This document shows positions 1-7,820 of a stretch of 64,000 nt of DNA, piece by piece. Both the position numbers and the translations under genes were made by a program. The notes under the pieces are model-generated. The model was not told the DNA's origin. It worked only from the letters and a program-made list of their open reading frames with translations, and searched no databases. This stretch comes from DATMQA01 sp035566895 (GTDB taxonomy: Bacteria > Verrucomicrobiota > Verrucomicrobiia > Limisphaerales > UBA8199): positions 22,356 to 86,355 of the forward strand of contig DATMQA010000221.1 of assembly GCA_035566895.1 (NCBI GenBank), written 5' to 3'. Within the stretch, counting starts at the first letter, position 1, and the number at the start of each line of letters is the position of its first letter.

Positions 1-667
1 CCTTCGGGGGGAGCAACTCGGTTCCGTAATGAATCGAATACGCAGTCAGCAGCCGCGAGCCGTCGGGACCTTCCCACCAAAAAAGCGGCGGCACATGCAT
101 CGGCGTGCTCCCGCCGTTGCACCCAAGGTGGAGAAAATCTATCCCGGCGTGTTTCAACAGCGTCGGCAGGACCCAGCAGTGTTCGGGCACATCGGTCATC
201 TTGGCCGCGCGCGGCAAAGGCAACCCGTTTTCGCGTGCCAGGTCGGCGGAGAATCTCAGGCCGCGCACCAGGTCTTCAATGTCGAGCGATTCGGTTTGCA
301 GCGTGAACGGCATTGCGTGGACGGCGAGCCGCCCGTCCCTGAGCGCCTGCAGGACCTTGGCGCGCCGTTCCGGCGTTTGGCCGGGCCACAACATCTGCCG
401 CAGCGGCCAACCCGGCACCGTCCAGACGAACTGCTGGTCCGCCGGCAATTGGCGCGAATCCTCGATCAATTTCAGCGCGCCATCCAAAAACGACGTGCGG
501 TAACGGGTGAGGACATTCGTGACGAGGTCGGTGTAGCCGATGTCGAAATGCGTCTTGAAGACGACCACGACCTCTTTCACGCGCGGGTTGGCCGCCTGGG
601 TTTCCAGCGAACTGAAGATGAGCGCCGCGCCGATGGCTAGAAGCCAAAGCCTGGTGGTAGGGCGCAT
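1..667 (-). CDS. GH38-like alpha-mannosidase-type glycosidase, exported (3' end off window)
   Basis: Reading leftward from an ATG at 667 gives 222 residues without a stop to the window edge. A signal peptide (basic start, hydrophobic core, LETQA end near residue 25) is followed by VVFKTHFDIGYTD. The H-x-D of this motif matches the zinc-binding His/Asp at the start of family 38 glycosidase catalytic domains and their DUF5054-like relatives. Further along are PGWPLRQMLWPGQTPERR and HLGCNGGSTP, also typical of that family. Its likely job is removal of alpha-mannose-type residues from glycans outside the cytoplasm. It is the last visible gene of a minus-strand sugar-catabolism group. The nucleophile region is not in the window, so activity and exact family are inferred. 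Other frames here have longer-looking ORFs but none shows a domain. Confidence 0.75.
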   Translation of the reverse strand, partial: MRPTTRLWLLAIGAALIFSSLETQAANPRVKEVVVVFKTHFDIGYTDLVTNVLTRYRTSFLDGALKLIEDSRQLPADQQFVWTVPGWPLRQMLWPGQTPERRAKVLQALRDGRLAVHAMPFTLQTESLDIEDLVRGLRFSADLARENGLPLPRAAKMTDVPEHCWVLPTLLKHAGIDFLHLGCNGGSTPMHVPPLFWWEGPDGSRLLTAYSIHYGTELLPPK

Positions 668-714
668 TCGGGACGGACACGCCCTGCTTTCGCAAACAAC
701 CTGGCGAAGATTCC

Positions 715-754
715 CCCTCTCCCCTTCAGAAGGGGAGAGGGTCGGGGTGAGGGG
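715..754. repeat. CTCTCCCC/GGGGAGAG palindrome with GGGTGAGGGG tail, copy 1
   Basis: CCTCTCCCCTTC and its inverse GAAGGGGAGAGG form a tight hairpin followed by GTCGGGGTGAGGGG. A near-identical copy lies at 51801-51839 inside a glycosyltransferase gene. This copy sits between two convergent-to-left minus-strand genes. Confidence 0.8.
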
Positions 755-826
755 ATTTGCGGCGACCGAGCTTAGGTGCTTGCCGAAGCCAGCTCTGCTT
801 CTGCGCAAATCCCATTCCATAAAACC

Positions 827-2218
827 TCAAACAAACGGTATCCGTAGCGCGCGCGCCAGGCGCTTCAACAGCGCAGCGTGGAGCCCCTGGACCACTGCGA
901 CATGATGCGGCATCCCTTCGTGGCACAGTTCCTCAAACCATTCGCGCGGGTCAATCGCCATCCGCGCCAGCGCATTGGTGGCCATGAGATGGCGCTTCGG
1001 CTTGAGGGTCTCGCCTTCGCGCGCCGTCAGCAGGTATTTGCCGTCGAGCCTCCAAATGCGGAACACCGTGACCGGCATGTCCGCGCGAATAGTCGCCTCG
1101 ATGACCGCCGGCTTCTTGATGTTGAAATGACGCGCGATGCGCGGCCCGCCCGGTTCGCCCACCGGCTCGCAAAGCGACATCGGCGCCGCCCCCCCATGCC
1201 AAAGGCTGATGGTCTCGCGGTCATGCTCCAGCCAGTCGGACAAGTAGCACCGGCCCAGCCCCAACCGCTCCGCCAGCCAGGCCGACAGCGCCCCGTCGGC
1301 ATCCCCTTCGATGCCCACCGCCTGCCCTTCATCCGTCAACCGCGCCACGCCCAGGTACGGCCATTGCCCGAACGTATTGGGCAGTTCCGGCCATTCGCGA
1401 ATCGTCATCGCATCCAGGTTTTCGGTGTCCAGGAATGACCGCATCGCCAAATAGAGGCGCGAGGCCATCGGCAAATCCTCGTCGGTCGTGTCCTTGTGCG
1501 GCAGTCGGAGCGCCTTGACCTTGGCAACGTCTTCGGCCACCCCTGCATCGCTTACTGCATTCACGGCATTGGCGAATTCGATCAGGCTGAACGTCTGGAC
1601 CTGTACCCCCAAACCCTGGTGCATCGCAAATGGCTCGGCCCCCATCGCAAAATACCCGGGCGCCTGTCCCCCAATCACCCCGAGCCGCACCGAGCGCAAC
1701 CGCCGCACCGTGGCTGCCAGCCGCACGGCTTCGCCGAATCGTTCCCGCGTCTCGGGCGCGTCCGGGTCGCCATAAACAACCTCGAACGCATGCCCCATCT
1801 GGCGCAAGACCGACGCCCAGCAGTGGGCCCCGACCAGCGAGCACGAACTGATCATGTCGCCGTCCGGCTTCTCCGGCGTGGCCCAAAGCACGACCGGATC
1901 AGGCCAGAGCTGCGCCAGTGTCGGGGCCAGCCGCCCATCGCCCATCGTAGTTTGCAGCAACGCAATCGCATCGACCCGTTGCCCTTCACACTCGGCCATG
2001 GCCTGCTGCAGCGAGGCATCGTCCACCGCCTTTTCCAACGGTTCCAAAACCGCGAGCTCCGTTTGCCGCACGCAGCGGCGAACCCGCTCCTCCATCTTCC
2101 CGCCCCATTCCATGTCGAACCCCGGCCGGCGGCGTCCGATAAAAATGAGGCCCAACTTCAGTGGCCGAACGGACGCAGCAACCTGGGACGGTTTTGGAAT
2201 GGAAGAGTGAGTCATCAT
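827..2218 (-). CDS. L-fucose/L-arabinose isomerase-family sugar isomerase-like protein
   Basis: 463 residues. The layout (N-terminal alpha/beta domains with GLIFIGRRRPGFD and ALLQTTMGDGR, a central substrate-domain region VRLGVIGGQAPGYF, and a C-terminal beta-rich domain with GGAAPMSLCEPVGEPGG and HFNIKKPAVI) matches the fucose/arabinose isomerase-like fold, which interconverts aldose and ketose sugars using a divalent metal. The exact substrate cannot be read. An AGGGAGG ribosome site lies just before two consecutive ATG codons (2218 and 2215); the second has the better spacing. It lies downstream of the aldolase and aldehyde dehydrogenase on the same strand, separated by about 100 bp holding a hairpin repeat, and upstream of the GH38-like gene. 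This suggests a deoxy- or rare-sugar pathway (inference). Confidence 0.7.
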   Translation of the reverse strand: MMTHSSIPKPSQVAASVRPLKLGLIFIGRRRPGFDMEWGGKMEERVRRCVRQTELAVLEPLEKAVDDASLQQAMAECEGQRVDAIALLQTTMGDGRLAPTLAQLWPDPVVLWATPEKPDGDMISSCSLVGAHCWASVLRQMGHAFEVVYGDPDAPETRERFGEAVRLAATVRRLRSVRLGVIGGQAPGYFAMGAEPFAMHQGLGVQVQTFSLIEFANAVNAVSDAGVAEDVAKVKALRLPHKDTTDEDLPMASRLYLAMRSFLDTENLDAMTIREWPELPNTFGQWPYLGVARLTDEGQAVGIEGDADGALSAWLAERLGLGRCYLSDWLEHDRETISLWHGGAAPMSLCEPVGEPGGPRIARHFNIKKPAVIEATIRADMPVTVFRIWRLDGKYLLTAREGETLKPKRHLMATNALARMAIDPREWFEELCHEGMPHHVAVVQGLHAALLKRLARALRIPFV

Positions 2219-2233
2219 GCCTCCCTATAAAAT

Positions 2234-2301
2234 CCTAATCTTAATCGTAATCTTAATCGTAATCTGTCCGGAACAAACGAAAGATTACGATTAAGATTAG
2301 G
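2234..2301. repeat. Perfect 20-nt inverted repeat of CTTAATCGTAAT words
   Basis: The arm at 2234-2253 (CCTAATCTTAATCGTAATCT) is the exact reverse complement of 2282-2301, with a 28-nt loop that repeats the same word. It lies between the aldehyde dehydrogenase and isomerase genes. There is no T-tract, so it is not a simple terminator. A diverged relative occurs at 24214-24290. Confidence 0.85.
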
Positions 2302-2318
2302 AACAGAATAACGGTGTT

Positions 2319-3746
2319 TCATATTCCGAGCCCCAATGAAACATGTTTCGTATCCAGGAACGCCTCCATCCCCTCGATGCCCAGTTCCCGTCCCCAGCCG
2401 CTTTGTTTGACCCCGCCGAAAGGACATTGGCTGGTCGTGGGCACGCCGTCGTTCAACCCAATCATCCCCGCCTCCAACGATTCCATCAAACGAAATGCCC
2501 GCTGCAGGTCGCGCGTGAAAGCGTAGGCGCTCAGCCCATACGGCGACGCGTTTGCCCGCCCGATGGCTTCAGCCTCCGTGTCGAAGGCGCACACCGCCGC
2601 CACCGGCGCGAAGGTTTCCTCCGACATGCACAACGCCTCGGGGGGCACATCCGCCAGCACCGTCGGTTCGAGGAACCACCCCTTGCGCTCCAGCCGTTTG
2701 CCACCGCACAGCAACCGCGCGCCGCGCCGGGTGGCGTCCTGAACATGCTCGAGCGCTTTGGCCAGCCCCTCCTTATTGAGCAGCGGCCCAACCTGGACGC
2801 CCTCCTCTAGCCCGTCGCCCGTTTTCAACGCCGAGGTCTGCTCCACGAAGCGGCGCAGAAATTCCTCGTAAATCGAGCGTTGGACATAGAGGCGATTCGA
2901 CGCGATGCACGATTGGCCCGTGTTGCGGAATTTGGTGATCATCACCCCTTCGACCGCGGCCTCCAAATCGGCATCCTCGAATACCAGCACCGGCGCATGA
3001 CCGCCCAATTCCAGCGAGAGCGGCTTGATCCCGGCCGCCGCGCCCGCAATCAGCGAGCGCCCGACTTCGGTCGAACCGGTGAACGTAATCTTGCGGCAGC
3101 GCGGATTCTCCAGAAATTCCTGCGCGATCTCCGCCGCCCGGCCCGCCACCAGTTGAAACACCCCTGCGGGCAATTTCGCCGCTTCGACGCATTCCGCGAA
3201 CGCCACCGCGCACAACGGCGTCGCGCTGGCCGGTTTCAGAATCACCGGGCAACCCGCCGCCAGGGCGGGCGCCACTTTGCGCACGGCCAATACCAGCGGA
3301 AAATTCCACGGGCTGATCGCCGCCACCACTCCAACCGGCGTTTTGATGACCAGGTGACGCTTGCCGTCTGCCTGCTGCGGCACGATCCGTCCATAAGCCC
3401 GCCGCGCCTCCTCGGCAAACCAGCGCAGATGGTCCACCGACATCGCGACCTCCCCCAGGCTCTGCGCCAGCGGCTTGCCGTTCTCCAGCGTGATCGTCCG
3501 GGCGATCTCGTCGCGCCGCCGCTCCAGTTCGTCCGCGATTTTCCTCAAATACTCCCCGCGCGCCTTCCCGGTCAGCCGCCGCCAGCCCGCCGAAGCCGCG
3601 TGCGCGTCCTGGATGACCTGGGCCACCGCGTCGCGTTTCACCGCGCAGACCTCGGCAAACGGCTCGTTCGTCGCCGGGTTGACCACGCGCAAGGTGAACG
3701 CCGTGCTCACCCACTTGCCGTTGAGATAAAGCGGATGGACCTTCAT
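2319..3746 (-). CDS. NAD(P)-dependent aldehyde dehydrogenase, succinate-semialdehyde dehydrogenase-like
   Basis: 475 residues from the ATG at 3746. This start is chosen because it overlaps the stop of the upstream aldolase by ATGA; a further in-frame start 21 nt upstream lies inside that gene. It is a full-length ALDH-superfamily enzyme: cofactor motif ISPWNFPL, Lys171 in ILKPASATP, FTGSTEVGR, general base Glu246 in LELGGH, and catalytic Cys280 in TGQSCIASN. The closest general match is the GabD/SSADH-like branch, which oxidises short-chain semialdehydes. Next to an aldolase and a sugar isomerase, it may instead oxidise an aldehyde released by sugar cleavage (inference). Translational coupling to the aldolase implies matched expression. 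Confidence 0.9.
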   Translation of the reverse strand: MKVHPLYLNGKWVSTAFTLRVVNPATNEPFAEVCAVKRDAVAQVIQDAHAASAGWRRLTGKARGEYLRKIADELERRRDEIARTITLENGKPLAQSLGEVAMSVDHLRWFAEEARRAYGRIVPQQADGKRHLVIKTPVGVVAAISPWNFPLVLAVRKVAPALAAGCPVILKPASATPLCAVAFAECVEAAKLPAGVFQLVAGRAAEIAQEFLENPRCRKITFTGSTEVGRSLIAGAAAGIKPLSLELGGHAPVLVFEDADLEAAVEGVMITKFRNTGQSCIASNRLYVQRSIYEEFLRRFVEQTSALKTGDGLEEGVQVGPLLNKEGLAKALEHVQDATRRGARLLCGGKRLERKGWFLEPTVLADVPPEALCMSEETFAPVAAVCAFDTEAEAIGRANASPYGLSAYAFTRDLQRAFRLMESLEAGMIGLNDGVPTTSQCPFGGVKQSGWGRELGIEGMEAFLDTKHVSLGLGI

Positions 3747-4390
3747 TGCTTCGGCACCTTCTTCCAATCATTGAGAAACATCTCGATGCCGAGATCCGTC
3801 AGCGGATGGTCGTAGAGCTGCTTGAGCACGTCGAAACTCATCGTGGCGATGTCCGCCCCGATCAGCGCCGTCTCCAGCACATGCAGCGGGTGCCGCACCG
3901 CGGCGACGATGATTTCGGTCTTGTACCCGTAATTGGAGTAAATGGTTTTGATCTGGCGGGCCAGGTCCATGCCGACATGGCCGATGGCGTCGAGCCGGCC
4001 CACAAACGGGCTGATATAGGTCGCGCCGCATTTGGCCGCCAGCAAGGCCTGCAAGGGCGAAAACGTCACGGTCACGTTCGTCTTAATCCCTTCGGCGGTG
4101 AACTGCTTGACCGCTTTCAAGCCCTCTTTGGTATTCACCACCTTCACCACCACGTTCTTATGAATCTTCGCCAGCTCGCGGCCCTCGGCGAGAATCCCCT
4201 CCGCCTCCAGGCCGATGGTCTCCAGGCTGATCGGTCCATCAACGATTTGGCAAATCTCGCGGTAAACCTCCGCCGGACGACGCCCGGTCTTCGAGACATG
4301 CGTGGGATTGGTGGTCACGCCGTCAATGATGCCCCAGCTCCAGGCTTCTTGAACTTGCTTCACGTCGGCGGTATCGAGGAATAATTTCAT
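3743..4390 (-). CDS. fsa: Fructose-6-phosphate aldolase / transaldolase-like protein
   Basis: 215 residues, the usual length for the small TalC/FSA branch of the transaldolase family. It begins MKLFLDTADVKQV. The family motif GVTTNPT is at about residues 24-30, and the Schiff-base lysine is Lys83 in VVVKVVNTKEG, aligning with Lys85 of the E. coli enzyme. YISPFVGRLDAIG is also typical. Known members catalyse reversible aldol cleavage of fructose 6-phosphate or transaldolase transfer, in the cytoplasm. It appears to be the first gene of the minus-strand group, with its stop overlapping the aldehyde dehydrogenase start by 4 bp. The several hundred bases upstream contain repeats and would have to carry the promoter. 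Confidence 0.9.
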   Translation of the reverse strand: MKLFLDTADVKQVQEAWSWGIIDGVTTNPTHVSKTGRRPAEVYREICQIVDGPISLETIGLEAEGILAEGRELAKIHKNVVVKVVNTKEGLKAVKQFTAEGIKTNVTVTFSPLQALLAAKCGATYISPFVGRLDAIGHVGMDLARQIKTIYSNYGYKTEIIVAAVRHPLHVLETALIGADIATMSFDVLKQLYDHPLTDLGIEMFLNDWKKVPKQ

Positions 4391-4489
4391 AAGGGTTTCT
4401 GCGATTTTTTGAAAAATCTATATTTGCGGAAATGCTCAGGGAAACAAGAGATATTTGTGAGATCCGGTCGAGGCGCATCCGGACGCCGC

Positions 4490-4601
4490 CGGAGTGCTCC
4501 CGTCCTCGGGCGCAGCAATATCCACGCGCAGTCTCGCTCGCGACGATTCCAGCGCGCCCGCTTCCGAGAGTTCTGCTCCGCCCCAAGACGAGCGCACTCC
4601 G
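4490..4601. repeat. Long imperfect palindrome, CGGAGTGC ends
   Basis: The element begins CGGAGTGCTCCCGTCCTCGG and ends in the inverse, reading CGGAGTGCGCTCGTCTTGGG on the other strand. The arms are roughly 28 nt with several mismatches and enclose about 55 nt rich in GCG. Only one copy is seen in the window. Confidence 0.55.
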
Positions 4602-4726
4602 ACGTTTTGGAGGATCCTGAGGCGGTGTCAGGATGCACCCGGCAGGTCGCTTCATCCCGCAGGGATGGCAGATGAAGACTCTGAAGCCTGGGGGTTGCGA
4701 TATGATAACGAATTAGCCGCTCTCCA

Positions 4727-4825
4727 CGATCGCGCTGTCTGCCGTCCCTGGCGGGACTTGACCAAGCTCCTTCCTCCCTCCCCACCGTTGAAACGGTGGG
4801 CTATTTTCGGCCATCCCTGCGGGAT
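4727..4825 (+). repeat. 99-bp dispersed hairpin element, copy 1
   Basis: It shares about 80% of bases over its whole length with the reverse complement of 46076-46174, including GCTGTCTGCCGTCCCTGG and the hairpin CCACCGTTGAAACGGTGG followed by GCTATTTTCG. One stem pair is A-T here and C-G in the other copy, a compensatory change. Confidence 0.8.
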
Positions 4826-5035
4826 TTCGAAATTGCGCTCCGGGCATGATTTGTAATTCTCGACTCTGTACAGATAAGTAACAATTGGACCGATTCCAAC
4901 CTTCTGAAGGCTATTCTCACCAATTGAAGGCTATTGAAGCCACAAATGCGCTTGCCTCTGCTGCGATACACCCGGCTCCCGCGACAAAAAAACTCCTCAT
5001 CTGCCGCTGGAGGCACTGAGCCATGGCACTGACAA

Positions 5036-5959
5036 TCACACGTAATAGCAGCCTGCCCCTTGTGCGGCGGGGTCCAGATTAAATTCTACGACGGCTGTTT
5101 CGCCGCAGGATCGGCGCGTGACGTGCACCTCCAGGTTCCCCGTCCGGCAGTCAGCCGGAGGTTGGGTCGCCAACATCACGATTAGACCCCCATCCGACTC
5201 AACCCACTGCATTTCTTCGATGGGAACATCCGCGGGATTGATCACGAGACTTCTATTGTTTCTCGTATCGTACAAGTCGGCATTCCAATCTGGGGCTAAC
5301 CCCACGACTTCAAAGGCGTAAGCATCACGCTTCCCCGGGCCCCCCACAACGAACATCGCCAGGTTGGTGCGCCCGGGATAAACCCTCAGCGCCTTCGCCA
5401 GATGTCGTTCGACCGGATGAGTGCCGATAAATACATTGATGTTCCCCGCCCAATGTGCCTGACCCCGTCCCACCAACTCCCAAAGGTCCGGTGCCAAGGA
5501 CCGTCTTGCGGCCAAATCTCCACCCGAAGAGCGGGTCGTTTGTCCCCTGCGAAACAGATTCAGCATCCCCGCAAATCCGGTGCCGGACTGCGGTGAGGAT
5601 TGCTCCGGGGAGGTCACCGCGGTGAGCAGCCTGTTCGGCGGGACCAGGTTGAAATCACCAAGCGGGGTCGGCTGCGAGCGCGCTACATCGGTGCTCAGTT
5701 CTCGCGACTCGCCGGGCTCCAGAGCCGGCACGAGCAATTGGGCCAGGGGGTGCCAGGGGACAAATGCTCCCAGTGGGGCGGATTCAAGCCGCATCGGTGT
5801 TGGCGGCGAACGGTGCGCGCCGGCGTTATGCACCGTGACCTGAATTCGGACCCTGTCTCCAGACAAATCGTGAAACGAAATGTCCGTTCGCTCCACGTGT
5901 AGTTCAGCTTCGTACCTGGAACGGACTTCGAGTTCCGGCCTTTTCTCAATCACAATCAT
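5036..5959 (-). CDS. Hypothetical protein with CARDB-like beta domain
   Basis: 307 residues. The ATG at 5959 is preferred over a GTG five codons upstream because AAAGGT lies about 8 nt before it. There is no signal peptide or membrane segment. Residues about 35-95 (RVRIQVTVHNAGAH, then LEPGESREL) resemble CARDB or similar seven-stranded modules that describe non-additive beta sandwiches. The rest, ending in a Cys-containing tail (GAGCYYV), is not recognised. Two more cysteines lie near PPADCRTG and RRSCGE. No coupled neighbour exists: gene-free DNA lies on both sides. Function unknown. Confidence 0.6.
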   Translation of the reverse strand: MIVIEKRPELEVRSRYEAELHVERTDISFHDLSGDRVRIQVTVHNAGAHRSPPTPMRLESAPLGAFVPWHPLAQLLVPALEPGESRELSTDVARSQPTPLGDFNLVPPNRLLTAVTSPEQSSPQSGTGFAGMLNLFRRGQTTRSSGGDLAARRSLAPDLWELVGRGQAHWAGNINVFIGTHPVERHLAKALRVYPGRTNLAMFVVGGPGKRDAYAFEVVGLAPDWNADLYDTRNNRSLVINPADVPIEEMQWVESDGGLIVMLATQPPADCRTGNLEVHVTRRSCGETAVVEFNLDPAAQGAGCYYV

Positions 5960-6180
5960 AGCATTACCTTTCACAGAAGCCGTGGCGCCGAAGCGTCTGC
6001 CGCGATGCGTGCGCGGGCCTGGATGGGTTCTCTCGCGTCACAACGCTACAGCGCGGCGAGAGTCCGGCCGCGTTTCCTTTCGCACCAGCCGCATACCGCT
6101 TCGAGATCGGTCACACAGCTTCATCATTATCTTACACCAAAACTGCCGAACGCATAGCAGCCTCGAACTCGTAAAATCGT

Positions 6181-6370
6181 AAATCCCACCATCCCACCGG
6201 CAACCCTGAAACGCGCGATCACTCGGTAAACATGGCTCTGCCACCGCATGGGGCACCTTTGGGACGACAAAAATCTCGGTAAATAGGCCCTTGGGACGGA
6301 CTTGGGACGACTTGAAAATGAAAAAACATCGGTAAATAGCCGCTTGGGACGGTGGGACGGCATTTTTGCA
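6181..6370. repeat. TCGGTAAA / TTGGGACGG word cluster
   Basis: TCGGTAAA occurs three times (about 6223, 6278, 6332), each followed by C or T and A. Between them TTGGGACGG or TTGGGACGA recurs, ending in GGGACGGTGGGACGG. TCGGTAAA clusters again at 37178-37340 and GGGACGG clusters again at 54588-54672. Confidence 0.7.
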
Positions 6371-6504
6371 CCCCTGTGCGCGCGCAAACATTTCCGCTCC
6401 ATCCCCATCAACCCACCTTCCTGGACCCGCTTTTAGCGGCTATCCGCAAATTCTCCTCTGAAAGCATGTTTGGTGTTTTTCCGTCGTTTGGTATCTGTCG
6501 CCGG

Positions 6505-6603
6505 TAGCCGTACGACCGGTGGTGGTACCTCTACGGTAGGTGGCGGTCGCCGTACGGTAGGTGGTGGTAGGTCCTGGTAGGTCCTGGTAGGCGCTGGTAG
6601 GTT
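6505..6603. repeat. Degenerate GGTAGG/GGTGGTAGG tandem words
   Basis: About 100 bp of imperfect tandem repeats: GTACGGTAGGTGG twice and GGTCCTGGTA tandemly, ending GGCGCTGGTAGG. No coding signal. Confidence 0.75.
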
Positions 6604-6626
6604 ACCCCCTTCTCTGAACGCCCACT

Positions 6627-6793
6627 CCTTTGTCCTCCACTTTGTCGGCTCCCTTTCTGCAGCTCCACAGGCGATTTCCCGCATCTTCCCACCAAAGGGG
6701 GCGCTGCAATCGCCGGCACGGACCTTTGGATCTTGCCCTTTGGACTTTGGCCGCGGTTCCCCGGCCTTTTTCCTCTGTCCGGCCTTTTTCCTC
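6627..6793. repeat. CTTTGTCCTCCAC, CTTTGGAC and CCGGCCTTTTTCCTCT words
   Basis: TTTGTCCTCCACTTTGTCG at about 6630 recurs with one change near 54451. CTTTGG words occur at 6723-6752. CCGGCCTTTTTCCTCT is repeated back to back near 6758 and 6778, with the spacer GT. These immediately precede the H-X9-DG gene. Confidence 0.65.
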
Positions 6794-6890
6794 TCGCCGC
6801 CGACAGGGGGATATGCTACACTCCGTTTCATCGCCACCAACAAAACAATACTCACCCAATGAATCGAATAACCCCTTCAGATTCAAAAGC

Positions 6891-7742
6891 ATGAAACCGA
6901 GTCCGCGAACTCTCCGCTGTTACGGAACGGTCGGCAAGCCGGCCCCGGCTGGGGCGTTTACCCTTATCGAACTGCTCGTGGTCATCGCCATCATCGCCAT
7001 CCTGGCCTCGATGCTGCTGCCCGCCCTGTCCAGGGCAAAACTCAAAGCTCAGGGGGCCCAATGCATCAACAACCTGCGGCAACTGGAGCTGGGTTGGCTC
7101 ATGTATGCTCATGATAACAGGGACTACCTTCCTGGCGACAAATGGTCGGACGAGGCGGCCCACATCCAATTCGCCGGCAATTGGATAAGCGGCTGGCTCA
7201 CTCCCCAGGGTTCTGGTCCCAATAACGACGACAACGTCAACACCTCTTATCTGCTCGACCCAGGCTATAGCCAAATCGGGCCCTACGTTAAAAACGCCGG
7301 CGTTTACAAATGTGTCGCTGACCAAAGCCTTGCTCTCATCAACAACCAGCTCTTGCCGCGGGTACGCAGCATGTCCATGAACAGCTGGATGGGCCCCAAC
7401 GCGCCGGCTTGGAGCGGAGAACCTTTCCAGGTCTTTGCCAAACTCAGCTCGATCATCACGCCGGTCCCCACCGATGCCATGGTGTTTATAGACGAGCGTT
7501 GCGACAGCATTGATGACGGGTACTTTGCCATCGATGAGGTCCAGATGGTGCTGGTTAACCTCCCGGCCGGCTATCATAACGGCGCCAGTGGAGTCACTTT
7601 TGCCGATGGCCACGCCGAGATTCACAAATGGCGCGACGGGCGAACCCTGCCGCCCCTTTCGACATCATTTCAAAAGTTTATAAGTTGCCCCGGCAGCATC
7701 GATTTGCTCTGGCTGCAGAAGCACGCCTCCAACCCCCAGTGA
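6891..7742 (+). CDS. Prepilin-type N-terminal cleavage/methylation and H-X9-DG domain protein
   Basis: 283 residues from the ATG at 6891; the frame stays open further upstream but only through repeat words. The prepilin-like signal GAFTLIELLVVIAIIAIL is at about residues 23-40, cleavable after the Gly, followed by a membrane-spanning pilin helix. Near the C-terminus HNGASGVTFADG fits the H-X9-DG motif that defines a large Planctomycetes/Verrucomicrobia pseudopilin-like family (DUF1559 relatives). Known members are exported, processed by prepilin peptidase, and probably surface-associated; precise roles are unknown. It is monocistronic in appearance and lies 15 kb from the type II secretion operon, whose pseudopilins share the same leader type. 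Confidence 0.9.
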   Translation: MKPSPRTLRCYGTVGKPAPAGAFTLIELLVVIAIIAILASMLLPALSRAKLKAQGAQCINNLRQLELGWLMYAHDNRDYLPGDKWSDEAAHIQFAGNWISGWLTPQGSGPNNDDNVNTSYLLDPGYSQIGPYVKNAGVYKCVADQSLALINNQLLPRVRSMSMNSWMGPNAPAWSGEPFQVFAKLSSIITPVPTDAMVFIDERCDSIDDGYFAIDEVQMVLVNLPAGYHNGASGVTFADGHAEIHKWRDGRTLPPLSTSFQKFISCPGSIDLLWLQKHASNPQ

Positions 7743-7820
7743 GGCCGGTATTCGAGCAGGTTGAGCCTTTCCCCTGACCGTCTTATCCGTTCCGAGCTTG
7801 AAGGCATCTGCTTTCACTTT

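Larger units (their letters stand above)
4391..5035. other. Gene-free stretch with two palindromic repeat elements
   Basis: No reading frame here shows a domain or credible start. The stretch holds a long imperfect palindrome (4490-4601), a short CATCCCGCAGGGATG palindrome near 4654, and one copy of a 99-bp dispersed hairpin element (4727-4825). I see nothing else from 4826 to 5035. Confidence 0.6.
5960..6890. other. 930-bp gene-free stretch built of short repeated words
   Basis: The upstream regions of the hypothetical gene (minus) and the H-X9-DG gene (plus) must be here. Frames across it encode only repeat-derived peptides rich in Pro, Thr and Lys. Word clusters are listed separately at 6181-6370, 6505-6603 and 6627-6793. 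Confidence 0.6.

Noticed and set aside
276..695. 139-residue minus-strand frame at the left edge
   Set aside because: It is out of frame with the GH38-like gene, which has a signal peptide and the H-x-D motif in another frame.
2234..2301. Perfect inverted repeat as the terminator of the aldehyde dehydrogenase gene
   Set aside because: No T-tract on the relevant strand and an AT-rich 28-nt loop; related copies lie at unrelated sites.
4387..4785. Arg/Ser-rich minus-strand frame upstream of the aldolase
   Set aside because: It is built from palindromic repeats, with no domain and no ribosome site.
6433..6855. 140-residue Pro/Thr/Lys-rich minus-strand frame
   Set aside because: The sequence is a translation of GGTAGG and CTTTTTCCTC words, with no ribosome site and no homology recognised.
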